In this document: positions 42,052-62,529 of the stretch, piece by piece
Layout: every line of letters begins with the position of its first letter
Position numbering within the stretch: position 1 is the stretch's first letter
Source: Amoebidium appalachense
Lineage: Eukaryota > Ichthyosporea
Reading direction: 5' to 3'
NCBI GenBank assembly: GCA_963693365.1
Contig: CAVNZM010000003.1
Span: forward strand, 7,564,001 to 7,628,000
Length of the DNA: 64,000 bases
Made by a program: the position numbers and the translations under genes
Notes under the pieces: generated by a model
What the model was told of the DNA's origin: nothing
What the model saw: the letters and a program-made list of their open reading frames with translations, nothing else
The model's database searches: none

Positions 42052-42977
42052 AGGGGTGTGTGTGTGTGTGTAGGGGTGTGTGTGTAGGGCGCCCCAGGGG
42101 AGGGGGGAGGGGGACGAGGTGTATGTATGTGGGTGTGCGTGTGGGTCTGGGTGTGTGGATGTGGGTATGGGTGGGTGGGCGGGCATGGGGGGTGGGGGGG
42201 CGTCGGTGTGGGTGTCGAGAAGCACATAATCAGGAGGGTGTATGGAGGGGAAGGGGGGGGGGGGGGGGGGGGGGGGAGGGGGGGGGGGGGAGGGGGAAGG
42301 GGTTTAAGAAGGGAAACAGGGGTGCCCCACACTGGTCTGAGATGGTATACGTATCGACCTCGTATGGCACCAAATGGGGTCGTATGAAGTGTTTGTGGAA
42401 ACCGTGCCACGGGTTTTTTCATCGGGAGGAGCCCCGAGGGGAGACACGTGCAAACGTGTCATATGGCCATGTGTACACCCATGCACCAAGAATATATGGG
42501 ATGGATACAAACGCATGCACACGCACACATACGTATCGTGTATGCTGCAGGGACACGCACACACATACCGTAACGTATCGTGTATGCAGGGACACGCACA
42601 CACATACGTATCGTGTATGCAGGGACACGCGCACACATACGTATCGTGTATGCAGGGACACGCACACACATACGTATCGTGTATGCAGGGACACGCACAC
42701 ACATACGTATCGTGTATGCAGGGACACGCACACGCACACGTACATGCCCGCCCGTCCACCCGCCCACACCGCCCACGCACACGCACACGCACACAGGCCC
42801 GCGCACCCACAAGCTCACGCGCGCACACACAGGCACATGCACGCACACTTACTCACACACACACACACACACACACCTTGTACACAGCAAATGCCACCAC
42901 CAGATTTTCTGACCCTGCCGGTAGCCACGTCACGTTGCTCAAGCCCATCTGTAAATCAGAACGTGAATGAAGGTGGT

Positions 42978-43043
<66 letters not shown>

Positions 43044-43747
43044 GATGCACACATAGCGCCAACTTGCGCTAACGCTCGGGGGCCTGATTTCCGCATTCCG
43101 ATCTCTTTCCTTTTTCGTCGATCTGATTATGAGCGCGGTAAAATTTCTGTAGCGGGCGGTGAATCTACCGCCCCAATAGCTAAAGAACAAAGCGCGCTTT
43201 TTTTCTAGTAGAAACGAGCGCAAACTCTGCTGCTTTAGAATATGGTGTTATACTATCCTTATACTGCTTTATTGCACGGTTTCGTGCTATGATTACTGCG
43301 ATTAAGTCCGATGTAAGTTGGAACAACCCGCTGAGCATACCAGTTTTTTCTGTCGCAACGGCTTGGATTGGCCGTTGCCGAAATTGATTCGCTGGCTTAG
43401 ACGATCCGATTTTTGGAAGTCATATCAGCCGATTGGATGCGGTACGCCCTTAAAAAATTTGGCGTCGAATGATTGGATGCGGTACACCCTAAAAATAAAT
43501 ACCTTATTTTTTGAATTAGGGGGTTTGGGCCAGATGAGGAAAAACACAAATACAACGGTCTGCACCAACAAGCTCCCGAATTCAAATCTTTGTTGGCAGC
43601 ATCGTGCAGAGCCCATCAAAGGGCGGTCCTTACAGCCGAAGGCAGTCCTGATAACCAAGGGGGGATCATCTACTCTACCTGAGTTATAGCCGTTTACTCT
43701 GCGTGCAAAATCCACACAACTATGCCTAATACCTGGAGGGGAGGGGA

Positions 43748-43796
<49 letters not shown>

Positions 43797-43943
43797 AAAG
43801 GAAACTCGTAAACACAGTAGGTAGAAGCAATGACAAAGGAAAGCGTGGTGCGAATGTGTGTGCCAAATTGTGTGTGTGGCGGGGGAGCCGGGCGGGCGGG
43901 CGGGTGGTGGGTGGGTCGGCAGGCGGGTGGGCGGGCGGGCAGG

Positions 43944-43982
<39 letters not shown>

Positions 43983-44244
43983 CCATAGATTGTAAATTAC
44001 CATGTCCACTGCAGCCGACACATCTACGCCCGCCTTCACGGCCAGATAGCAGCCACTGTACGTCACCAGGTTGATGCTCAGATAGGTGCCCAGCGCTATG
44101 CGCCCATACGCTCGAAGCAAATAGCTCAGCCGGGTCTGTGGTAAAAGGGGGGGGGGGGGGGGGGGGGGGGGACGGAGGGAGGGGGATGTGGGTGTGAGGG
44201 TGTGGCTGTGTACAGTTGGTGTGTGCATGGGTGGGAGGGCGGGG

Positions 44245-44280
<36 letters not shown>

Positions 44281-44469
44281 GGGGGGGAGGGGGGGGGGGG
44301 GGGGGGGGGGGGGAGGGGGGGGGGGATGTGTGCAACAGGCTGTGGCAAGTATAGCGAGGGCTTTAAAAGCAAAAAGGTTTCGTAAAAAAATGGACCAGAA
44401 ACGGAAGAGAGACTTGAACAGAGCCCAGGCAGTGATTTTGGGTGGGTGGGTGGGTGGGTGTGTGTGTGT

Positions 44470-44501
<32 letters not shown>

Positions 44502-45248
44502 GGGGACAAAGCATTGCAGCAGCAAAGCTTCAGTATCGTTTGGTGTTGAACTACCCTCAATTTCTCAAAACAGGCTAGCACATGCTCTTTCCTTTCTGCC
44601 CCTCTGCTTCGACTCATACGACATATCCCGGTCAGACTCTGGGTCTCCCTACTGCCTCCTCCCTTCCCATCCCTTCAGCCCCCCCTCCCCCCGTCGCTCC
44701 TTCACTCCCCTCCCAGCTCCCCCCCCCCCCCCCCCCCCCCCCGGCCCCCCCCCCGTTTCTCCCCCCCCCCCCCCCCCCCCCCCCCCCCGTGTTCACCTCC
44801 CTCCCTTTCTCAGCCTTGTCCTCTGCATCCATCACATCACCATCCACCAAGCCCACCTCTTCCCCCCCCCAAAAAAAAAGGAACGGAAAAAAAAAAAAAA
44901 AAAAAGACATATGCACAGCATTAACACTACAGGCACCCTCTCCACCAAAGCCCCCCATTCCCTCAATCTGTATACAGCCAGGACGTTCGTGTATAGCTTC
45001 CGTCCTGCATTAGTACGTCTGCATGCCGAGACCAATACATGATATAACCCTACCATAATCCTATGTGTACATGTGTGTCTACATCAGCATCCTCCATTTC
45101 CATTCACACCTACCGCAAGTGGTGCATTGCTGTCCGGGGGTGTGAGTGGTGGCTTGTCCCCCGTGTGTGCCCCCCTGCTTGGTGCCTGCCGGGTGGCCAT
45201 GGGTAGGGCCCCTGCAAGCACACGGTGCCGTGCTATGTACTGAGACAT
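41898..45248 (-). CDS. FAM210/DUF1279-type mitochondrial membrane protein (5 exons)
   Basis: FAM210 (DUF1279) proteins are small mitochondrial membrane proteins; the animal members affect mitochondrial translation and differentiation. Exons on the minus strand: 45248-45114, 44856-44797, 44135-44001, 42948-42877, 41969-41898, all phase 0, giving 157 residues. The first exon starts MSQYIARHRVLAGALPMATR, which is basic and lacks acidic residues, like a mitochondrial presequence. The family core is in exons 3-5: SYLLRAYGRIALGTYLSINL, GCYLAVKAGVDVSAAVDM, NLVVAFAVYK and SPVRTLTTLAAVPYVAKIL. Two hydrophobic segments are expected. Exon 2 (VGLVDGDVMDAEDKAEKGRE) rests only on splice phase and composition. 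An acceptor (CCCCCCCAG) lies just before the start ATG, so an upstream exon is possible. Intron 4 begins with (GT)n and ends with (CA)n. Confidence 0.75.
42531..42740. repeat. 33-bp minisatellite, about six copies
   Basis: The unit is of the type ACGTATCGTGTATGCAGGGA followed by CACGCACACACAT. Markers at 42606, 42639, 42672 and 42705 are exactly 33 bp apart; the two leftmost units carry insertions. It lies in intron 4 of the FAM210-like gene. Confidence 0.9.
42949..44000. other. Intron 3 of the FAM210-like gene with G runs and a possible old repeat
   Basis: It holds G runs of about 50 bases at 42991-43042 and 43750-43795 and a GGCGGGCGGGC tract at 43880-43980. The complex middle part (43050-43735) has a duplicated GATTGGATGCGGTAC (about 43434 and 43471). 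A 123-codon open frame there has no recognised similarity. A GCAGAGCCCATC match to family A lies near 43607, too short to call. Confidence 0.4.
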
Positions 45249-46529
45249 AGGGTAGGTCCCTGGGGGGGATGAGGTTGAATGAGCAGAAGAGATTGTGATT
45301 GAGGTTGAGAAAGGAGTAGAGTAAAAGGTGGGATATAATTCAGCGTGTGTCGAGCGAGTGTCGAGGGTCGAGCGACAGGCGACATGCCGGAAGAGAAAGG
45401 ATTGGTGGTGGGAGGAGGTGGGGAGGGGAAGGACATCCAAGAGAAAGGGAGGGAGCGGGTTTCAAGGGGAGGGAGGGCGGGGTTAAGGGGGATGCAAGGC
45501 GAAAGACCCTTCCCTATTGAAAAGACGGAGGAACTGCGTGATCGTGTGTTAGTTCACCTTTGTACTTGTGTTCTGCCAAGCATGAAGATTTGCACTTGAG
45601 AACCCTAGGTGTTTGGTTTTTCGCACTCATGTGAGTGTGCGTAGGGAATGAGGGTGTATGTTACTGGGCGTTCATCTATGAAAAAGAACTTCACGTCTAA
45701 AAAACTGCTGCTGAAAGCCAGCACAATAAGCAACAAACTTATATTCGTCAAGATTGAGGGACTCCCGAGGCACACAGACACAAAACCTGTGCGTGTGACG
45801 TAATATCTGTTAACTGATTTATTTGGAACTATGACTTTCCCCCGCTTTGTCGTGCAGTGGAAGTCATCGACAAAAAGCGCGCCCACTTTGATCTAACAAA
45901 GACCGCGCATGTTACTTGGCATCCCTTTAGTAACTGAAATAGGAAGCGTACTAGTAGGAAATGGGATAACTAACGAAACCAGTAAAGGTGGGTGATGGGG
46001 GAGGGAGGAGTTGGGGGGGGGGGGGGAGGGGCGGAGGGGGGGAGGAGAGGATGGAGGGGAGGGAGGGGGGGGGGAGGGGGGGGGGGAGGGGTACAGTGGG
46101 CGACGAAGCTCTTGAGTTGACACTAAAATTTGTCCGCGGTGTGTAAGCTTTCTCCTGATGTTTTCCAAGATAAAAAAGGGGTTTCGTTGAGAAGAAACAC
46201 AACCTTTGTGACTTGAAGATGAACAGCAGCTGATCTCATGTTACTTTATCGTGCTGACTGATGGTGCATTTTCATCCAATCAGAGCTCTGTCCTTACGTA
46301 TGCAGGTGTGTTAACCAATCAGATGTTAATATGTTTACCTGCACCAATCAAAATCGAGAAGTGGCTCGTACGTGAGCCTGCCGAAATTGCAAAAAAAAAA
46401 AAAAAAAAAGGAAAACGTTGAGAAACGTGCGAAACGTTCAAAAAAGCCTGTCACCGCCTTGCTGTTGTTGCTACCGTAAATCCTTTCAAGATTTCTTCTT
46501 TATGTGCAGTTTTCTACTTAAACGCAACG
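45249..46529. promoter_or_regulatory. Divergent promoter region with three CCAAT boxes
   Basis: This lies between the FAM210-like start (minus) and the hydratase start (plus). CCAAT occurs at 46276-46280, 46315-46319 and 46344-46348, each followed by CA (CCAATCA), an NF-Y-type arrangement 180-255 bp upstream of the hydratase ATG. G-rich repeats lie at 46010-46090 and an A run at 46391-46409. Both flanking genes look mitochondrial, so shared control is possible but is inference. The 93-codon minus-strand frame at 45605-45886 has no support as a gene. Confidence 0.5.
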
Positions 46530-47859
46530 ATGTTTTCCCTTCTCAAACACCTACGGCCATCCTTCTCCCTCCCAACCCATGGGCACATCCCTCTCTCCCT
46601 CACACGCTGTTACTCCATTCTATTGGATGGTGAGCAAAACAAGCAGGTGTTCGCGCGTGAGAAAGACTCGACTCCGTGTGTGTGGGTAGAGAGGAAGGGC
46701 AGTGTGTATACGGTCATATTGAACAGACCAAAACAGAAAAACGCCGTGGACAGAAATACGGCTCGAGGGCTGGCTGATGCGTTCCGTGCCTTCGAGGTGA
46801 ATGTTCACCCTGTGTTTCTATCCACATGTTCCCACTCACTTCGTCGTCTCCCTGTTCCACCGCAGCCTGTTAACACCTCTTCTCCTCCAACCTCCTCATT
46901 CGAAAGACGCAATCGCGGGAACATCTAGTAGAAAACTACGTCGCGCTCGTGTACCACTTCCCCCTTCCCCCTCCCCCTCCCCCCCCACCTCCCTCCCCCC
47001 CAACACACACAAGCACACATACAACCTTTTATCTCTTTTACCTTACACTCTCCTCCCCCACCCCCCCCCCCCCCCTTTGTTTTCCCTACATCCCCGCACA
47101 CACAGCTTTTCCTCCGTCCCTTCTAGCTCATACATTTCCACACACTGACCAACCCATGCCACCCACCTCCTCTCTCCCTCCCTCACTCCCTCCCTCCCTC
47201 CCTCCCCCCCCTCCCTCCCTCCCCTACCTCCCTCCACCCCTCCCTCCCTCCCTCCCTCCCTCCCTCCCTCCCTCCCTCCCTCCTTCCCTCCCTCCCTCCC
47301 TCGGAGTCCCTCCACCCCTCCCTACCTCCCTCTCACCCTCCCACCCTCCCAAGTTCCCTCCACTCTCCCACTGTCCGTCTCTCCCTCCCACGGTCGCTCC
47401 ACCCCTCCCTCCCTTACCCCTGTCCTCTCTCCTCCACTTGCACCTCCTCCCCTCTCCTCCCCTCACCCTTCCCACATATACACACAGGCAGACAGCAGTG
47501 CGTCTGTAGCTGTTCTCTACGGTGAGGGCGGTACGTTCTGTGCCGGTGCCGATCTCAAGGCCGTAGCGTCAGGGCAACCCAACAGGTTGGAGGTGGAGGG
47601 GGATAGTCCTATGGGGCCATGCAGGCTCAAACTGTCGAAGCCAGTCATAGCAGCTGTGCAGGGGTTTGCCGTGGCTGGGGTAGGTGTTTTGTTTTTTTGT
47701 TCTCTCTCTCTCTCTCTCTTTCTCTCTCTCCCTCTCCCTCCCTCCCTCCCTCCCTCCCTCCCTCCCTCCCTCCCTCCCTCCCTCCCTCCCTCCCTCCCTC
47801 CCTCCCTCCCTCCCTCCCCCCCCCCCCCTCCCTCCCTCCCTCCCTCCCTCCCTCCCTCG

Positions 47860-47923
<64 letters not shown>

Positions 47924-47953
47924 GGGGAAGGGAGGGGGACAGGGGGGAGGGAA

Positions 47954-47987
<34 letters not shown>

Positions 47988-48309
47988 GAGGGGGGGGGGG
48001 GGGGGGGACGGCTGCTGTGCTTCTCTGCCCGATGTCTATTTTTCTTTATCTGTGTTTGTCTTCTGTTTTTTGCCCCGTTTTCTTTTTCATTTTTTCCCCT
48101 ACTTTTCTTTTCTATGTGTTCGTTTTGGTCTTTGTCATTTTCTGTTTCATCTCTAATCGTGAGAGTCCTTGTGTGTTGTTGTGAGGGCCAACTTACCCAC
48201 TGAACCCCCCCCCCCCCCCCCTCCCCCCCCCCCCCCTCTCCCCCCTCCCACCCCCCCTCCCGGGCTCTCCACGACCACGTACATACACTTCAACACTCGC
48301 ACCAAAACG

Positions 48310-48358
<49 letters not shown>

Positions 48359-50357
48359 GGGCTGGAGCTAGCTCTATGGTGTGATCTTCGAGTGGCATCC
48401 AAGAATGCCATATTTGGTGTTTTCTGTCGCCGCTTTGGTGTGCCCTTAATCGATGGGGGCACCGTTAGACTACCTCGTCTGATTGGTCAAAGCAGGGCCA
48501 TGGATCTAATGCTCACTGGTATTATATCACCTTCCCCCCCCCCCCCCCTCCCCCGCCCCCCTCCCCCCTCTTTCAACATTCCCGCTCCCCCCCCCCCTCT
48601 CTCTCTCTCTCTCCCCCCTCCCCCCCTTTCCGGGCCAGTCCCCTTTTTATCATCTCCCCCTTGCTGGCCCCCTGCCAATCCAAAATCTCATCTCTACTCT
48701 TCTCTCTCTCTGTCCCTCACTCCTTCTTTCCTTCCTTCCCTCCACCCCTCACTTCTTCCTTCCTCCCTTCCCCTCCCAGCTTCTCTCTCTTGTTCCCCCC
48801 CTCTTCCCCCCCCCCCCTCCCCTCCTCCCCCGCCTCTCTCCCTCCCCCTCTGTCCATCTGGGTCCCTTGCACCCTTCTCCCCCGGCTCTCTTTCGCTCCC
48901 TTTCCCTCCCAGCTCTATGGCCTTATTTATCTCTCTCTGACTCCCTCTCTCCCCCCCCTCCCCCCCCCCCCCCCCACACACACACACACACACTCCCTGT
49001 CCCACTGTACAACTATTACAGTAGTTCTGCTATCGCAGCCTGTACACGAACAAAGCATACGTTTGCTTTCCAAATCTGAGCCTGCAGTGGATTGGGGATT
49101 ACACAGGGGGGGGGGGGGGGGGGAGCACGTGAGTAGACTCTCAGGTGTGCGTTTTCAGATGTGTAAGAAGCAGTTAAGTGTCTGAATCAATGGATCGTGT
49201 CTCTGTAGGTACTTGGTGTGTGTGTGTGTGTGTGAGGAGGGGGGCGGGGGTTGTTGCCTTATAATTTGGGTGAATGGTTACGGCGATATAAGGTTCTCAT
49301 ACCTGGTTAACCATAACTTCTACTTGCCCCTCCCATACCCCTCTCTCCCCTCCTCCCCCTTCCCCTCCCTCTCCCGGATCTCGCCTTTCTCCCACCTCTT
49401 CCGGTCTTATTCCTTTTTGCCGTCGTTGCTACTTTCCGATTTCTTTCCTCTCTCCTTCTCTCCCTCCCTCCCTCCCTCCCTTCCCCCCATTCCTCCCTCC
49501 TTAACTCCCATTCTCCGTACCCATCTTCCCCCCACCTCTTCCGGTCCCACCCCTTTCTGCCCTTTCTCCCCCCCCCCCCCTCCTCCCTCTCTCTATCACT
49601 CGTTCCCCCATTACCCCCCCCCCCCCCCCCTCCCTCTCCCTCTCTCCCACGCAGGCAGGCCCGTAGGCATATCTGAAGCCGTGTCCATCGGATTGGTCAA
49701 CTACGTAGCCACTAACGGCACAGCACGCAAGGGGGCTGAGGACTTGGCACTGCAGCTTGCCGCCTTCCCTCAGGAGGTTGGTTTCTGGAGAGAGGGAGGG
49801 GGGGGGGGGGGAGGGGGGTTTGTGGGAGGTGCATGTAATCAAGGAAGGAGACAAATTAGATAAGACAGTGCAGAAGGGGGGAGGAAGAGGGGAACCGGGG
49901 GGGGGGGGGGGGGGGGGGGGAGAGGGAGAGAGAGAGAGGGAGAGAGACACTACATCCAGATATTCGTACTGTAAGGTTGGGAGGTGTATCTCCTGTACTC
50001 GTGTGCTCTACCCCCACATGGGCCTCATGTGTTCCATGTCACCATGACAAACACACAACTGTGTTGTGGGATGCCCTCACCGCTACCAACGATCTATTCC
50101 TGAAGGGTACTCAAACGTTGAGCCCCTGGCTTGTTTCCTAAAGGTCTAGGTTATGGCATGTTTCCCTACATGCTACCATATCATGTGCCCCTGCTCACCC
50201 CCGCCCCCCGCCCTCTCCCCCCCCCCCCCCCCCCTCCCCTCCCTCCGCTCACACACACAACCTACCTACCCACGCCCCGAAGTTCAATCCAGTCACCCAT
50301 CCACCCACCCAAACTTACCTGTCTTCCTCTGTCTGCCCTGCCACCCCCCTCCCTCCC

Positions 50358-50401
<44 letters not shown>

Positions 50402-50615
50402 TCTGTAACGTCCCTCCCTCCGCTCTATCCGAGCCCCGTCACCGCTCTCTCTCGGAGTCCCCTGTGGCCTCGCCTTAACAACTGTTCTAACCAGCCCCCC
50501 TCCCTCCCCCCCCCCCCCACCCTCCTCCCCTCCTCCAAACACACCCCCACCCCCCACCCCCACCCCCCCCCACACACACACACAAAAATGTCGATCCGGA
50601 TAATCGTGCTCGTTT

Positions 50616-50657
<42 letters not shown>

Positions 50658-50877
50658 TTTTTTCCCCAAACAGTGCATGCGGCGTGACCGTCAAAGTGCA
50701 TTGGAGCAGTGGGACTGCGGCACTACTGAGGAGGCGCTGAAAAATGAATTTCGGCTGGGCATGATGGTGGTGGGGTCTGGGGAGACGGTACAGGGGGCCA
50801 CGTACTTCACGGCGGGGAAGGGGAGACATGGGTCGTTCGAAAAGGGTCGACCGGCAGGAAAACCAAAAATTGATTAA
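46530..50877 (+). CDS. Enoyl-CoA hydratase/isomerase (crotonase) family protein (5 exons)
   Basis: The crotonase fold acts on acyl-CoA thioesters through an oxyanion hole. Exons: 46530-46796, 47488-47679, 48359-48518, 49655-49776, 50674-50877; all phases agree, giving 314 residues. The first 40 or so residues (MFSLLKHLRPSF...) look like a mitochondrial presequence. Family marks are VILNRPKQKNAVD, the oxyanion-hole GGTFCAGADLK (104-113), AVAGGLELALWCDLRVAS (150-167) and LTGRPVGISEAVSIGLVN. The glutamate matching E144 of rat mitochondrial crotonase is present (E156). The position matching E164 is Cys176, in FGVFCRRFGVPLIDGGTVRL. That stretch is typical of a crotonase subgroup I associate with bacteria, so the reaction may not be ordinary hydration. 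The start ATG has A at -3. Substrate cannot be read from sequence. Confidence 0.92.
47737..47924. repeat. (CCCT)n followed by (CT)n
   Basis: About 125 bp of (CCCT)n and CCTCC variants passes into about 55 bp of (CT)n within intron 2 of the hydratase gene, followed by G-rich sequence to 48007. A similar (CCCT)n tract lies at 47170-47300 in intron 1. Confidence 0.95.
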
Positions 50878-50972
50878 ACGATCGAAGTGACAGTTGTATG
50901 TGCAATTGTCTTTTACATATCTCGCTGAAACCCCCCCCCCCCCCCCCCCCCCCTCTCCCTCCGCACCACACG

Positions 50973-51031
<59 letters not shown>

Positions 51032-51257
51032 CTGTAATAGTAGCCACATCTGTGTAGCACATATATATACGGACCACCCACACACACAGTGTCACATGTT
51101 TATTGACATGCACACGCTCACTCACTGCTCACTCACCCACCCACCCACCAGTACTAGTAGCACCAACCCACTCAAAACCTTTCACACACGTGCTCAAAGT
51201 AGAAAAAGGGAGAGATAGAAAACGACTGAGGAGAAACAAAAGTAGAAAGTGAGATTT

Positions 51258-51288
<31 letters not shown>

Positions 51289-51450
51289 CAGCAGAGCATG
51301 AACATCTCTGCATTTAGAGTTAGGGCCATTCGAGTACGGTATACTCGATATCATACCAACACGGTGAGTGCGCGCTACCTCTCTGCTAACCCCCCCCCCC
51401 CCCCCCCCCCCCCACCACCACCACCACCACCACCACCACCACCACCACCA

Positions 51451-51507
<57 letters not shown>

Positions 51508-52482
51508 CACTGATCATACGGAGATACATGATTGCGATTCCCCCACTCACTTCACCATATGAAACAGTGCAACAAGAATTCCCGCTTATTTTTAATAAGT
51601 TATCAGATTGACACACTAGCACACCGAGCACCCTGAGGCACCCACGCATGTGCACGGCTGAGTTACTTCGATATATATCAGACGCGGACACCCTTGACAC
51701 AGACGAAGGCTCCCTGACGGGTACGTTAAACGGTTGCGCGCGTTGAGCAATGGCCATTCCACAAATGGAACTAGTTGTGGTAGGGCTACTTGCGCATGCT
51801 GGATATTTGCATGAAAGTTCGGGAACTCTAAAAGTTTATTCATTTTATTGTTTCAAGTAAACCACGCTATGTTATTCCACTTCATGTGTGATGCCTCCCG
51901 GTTGGCAAAGGCCCCGGGAATATATAAAGCTTCATCAACGTTGATCTTGAACGGGAAAATATCACAAGGGCGTTACATTCGGTAATGCTATTTTCTCAGG
52001 CTGGGATCATTCCGATAATTGCACTTTGCATGTGCTGGAATTCATATATCATAATAAACTATCACCTCGCTATGATAACAATATTAAGTATGAAAATGTG
52101 AATATTATATATTGCTACTATATATCAAAGTTCTTCACCGAAAATGCCTCATGCACTGCGCACCACAGGACCGGTTTTGCAGCTGGAAAATAAAGAAAAA
52201 GAAGTCGTCAAGTCGGAAGTGCACAAGTGGCTCAGTTTGGAGCCAGGGGTTGTATTACGACCGGAAATCGTCGTATTTACGATTAAGCCCAGGGGGTCAA
52301 TACGACTAACGCTAGGAGGTGCTGTATTGGTTTAACTTAGCAGGCAAATATGCCACAATAGTGTATCATGGTGTGCTTTCATACGAAAATTGGTCTTTTT
52401 CTAGGTAAAAAGTGATCAGGTGACAGCTATTTCTGCACTCCAGAGCGGAATATGAAGCCCTGTTTTGCCTGTCGGGTGTAAA
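50878..52482. other. Intergenic region downstream of the hydratase gene
   Basis: Contents are a C run (50931-50953), (CA)n (50972-51028), a G run (51258-51286), a C run, then (CCA)n and (CA)n (51391-51503). AT-rich complex DNA follows from 51.5 to 52.4 kb. No gene is supported. Confidence 0.5.
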
Positions 52483-52805
52483 ATTAGAACCGGAGGTTAT
52501 TGGTTGTTTTATTCTCTTTTCTTCCTCTCTTCCTCAATATATCCGTTTTAAGATGACTATCCTAGATCACCTTATTAATGCTGCCCAGTATGATATTGTG
52601 ATCCGGTGCCTTAACTTTCTTTCGGAGCTACCGATGCTAGCCTCTGCTTACCCATAATATGTAATAGGGGTGTCAGATACTACGATGGCGCTCATTGTTG
52701 CCTACACATATGTCACTGGCTGCATTTGATTGGCTGCGCTGGAAAACGCAGTAGGCCGTCACTGGCTGGGCCTCCGGCAGTGTCCACGCAATAAAAAGTG
52801 TGTAA
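52483..52805 (+). repeat. Dispersed repeat family B, copy 3
   Basis: It matches the reverse complement of 5235-5597 closely and 7755-8060 more loosely. Beyond the GCTGCGCTGGAAAACGCAGT block it shares with copy 1 the further blocks GGGCCTCCGGCA and GTCCACGCAATAAAAAGTGT. A 97-codon frame overlaps its end (52730-53023, with an AAEN-like start and a Lys-rich middle) and runs into flanking DNA. It has no recognised similarity and may be chance or a remnant. Confidence 0.75.
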
Positions 52806-53029
52806 ACCCCAAGAAATTATTCATTGAAATCCGTGATGTAGGGGTTCTATACGAATTCGTAAATGAGGCGAACCCCGCCAATACAACTTTGAAAAAGAAA
52901 AAAAAAAATGATAATGACTTTATTGATATGCTCAGCAAAATAGAAGCCATCGAGATATCACCGATATCTCGCGATCGGAGAACAAAATACAAAAGCCCTC
53001 ACTCTCGGATACGGAGGAGATAACGACTT

Positions 53030-53752
53030 AAATAATCATACACCCTAGAAAACTCGTTAAACATACCGTGGTTCAACAGATAGTCAATAGACGTAATATC
53101 AGGATTATCTAAATAATCCAGTCTTCTAATTTCTAATATCAATAAAGTCATTATATATAAAAAATTCGACAATACGATTTCGTTTTGGGTAAAACGGGTA
53201 GCGCAGCCAAAAACCCTGTTTGGAGCAGGCCTCCTATTGGCCTGACGCGCACCCTTCAGTTTCAACGCGGGCTAGATCCACGAATAGGAAAGAGCACCGG
53301 CATCTAGGGCGCTCCTATTGGCTGTATTTGCACCAATTGAAAGATGGCGTGGCTGCTGCGTTTTTGATCCGCCAAAGCTTTTTTGGCGCCGCCCCCTGGC
53401 AGAGGCTCACCGCTCACGTGCAAAGGGCTGCTGCGGTGCATGTGCATGCAGTATGTAGTCGGTAAACTAAGCCAGTAACCCAACATACATGCAAAAACAT
53501 GCAATAAAACATACTGCCAGAGAAGAAAACCACATAACACTACTGCACGAAATCAGCCTGATAGTTACGAGCGCACACAGTTTCAGAATATGCATCGTTG
53601 AGATTAACAGCTGTTAGCTTTAATCAGCAAACTTTGGAACGCTCTATAGGCCAGGCCCCCGAACTATACTTTTCCTGAACACAAAAAAAACGAACCAAAG
53701 CAAATTACTCACAAATAGCAAGCAATCCCCTCCCCTATTCACATCCATCAAA
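53030..53752 (+). promoter_or_regulatory. Presumed promoter region of the receptor gene
   Basis: There are no long repeats in the 720 bp before the start codon. CCAAT-type boxes occur as ATTGG at 53236-53240 and 53317-53321 and as CCAAT at 53333-53337, the last two only 11 bp apart. No TATA box is convincingly placed. Assignment to the receptor is by position only. Confidence 0.4.
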
Positions 53753-61959
<8,207 letters not shown>

Positions 61960-62265
61960 ATTTTAGATTTTATTTAGAAAACGAAACGTGGGTGCTTTGA
62001 GTTTGGTTGTTTGGAAAAGGCTGGGGGGACCCGAGGGCAGGCGCGGGGGATGGAGGGGGGGGGGGGGGGGGGGGGGATCGGATGAGAAAACGGCCCTTTT
62101 TAGCTATCGTTTAGTAGAACAGTCACTCTGAGGCTTCTCTTGCCTAACGGACCTCCCTTATGGGGTTAGACCACGTATCATGTTTGTGCGCATAATGAAA
62201 ATATGAGCCACACTATCCATGTGAAGGTGGCAGCACTGATAAAGACTTTCTGGAAAAAAAATGGT

Positions 62266-62303
<38 letters not shown>

Positions 62304-62391
62304 AGTGTGTGTGTGGGAGGAGGAGGAGGGAGGAGGGGGGGGGGGGGGGGACAGAATGTAGGGCCTGTTAGACCCAGCAATCAGTGTGTGT

Positions 62392-62480
<89 letters not shown>

Positions 62481-62486
62481 ACGTGT

Positions 62487-62529
<43 letters not shown>

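Noticed and set aside
42853-43208. Plus-strand frame of 382 codons covering 42060-43208
   Set aside because: It runs over the 33-bp minisatellite and G runs, antisense to the well-supported FAM210-like exons at 42877-42948 and 41898-41969.
43318-43689. A 123-codon plus-strand frame of normal composition
   Set aside because: It has no recognised similarity, lies inside an intron of the minus-strand gene, and its region shows short internal duplication.
45605-45886. A 93-codon minus-strand frame between the FAM210-like gene and the hydratase
   Set aside because: No family resemblance, and no splice sites were found that would attach it to the FAM210-like start in phase.
52730-53023. A 97-codon frame with a Lys-rich stretch
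   Set aside because: It overlaps the end of a family B repeat and includes an A run; more likely chance or a remnant than a gene.
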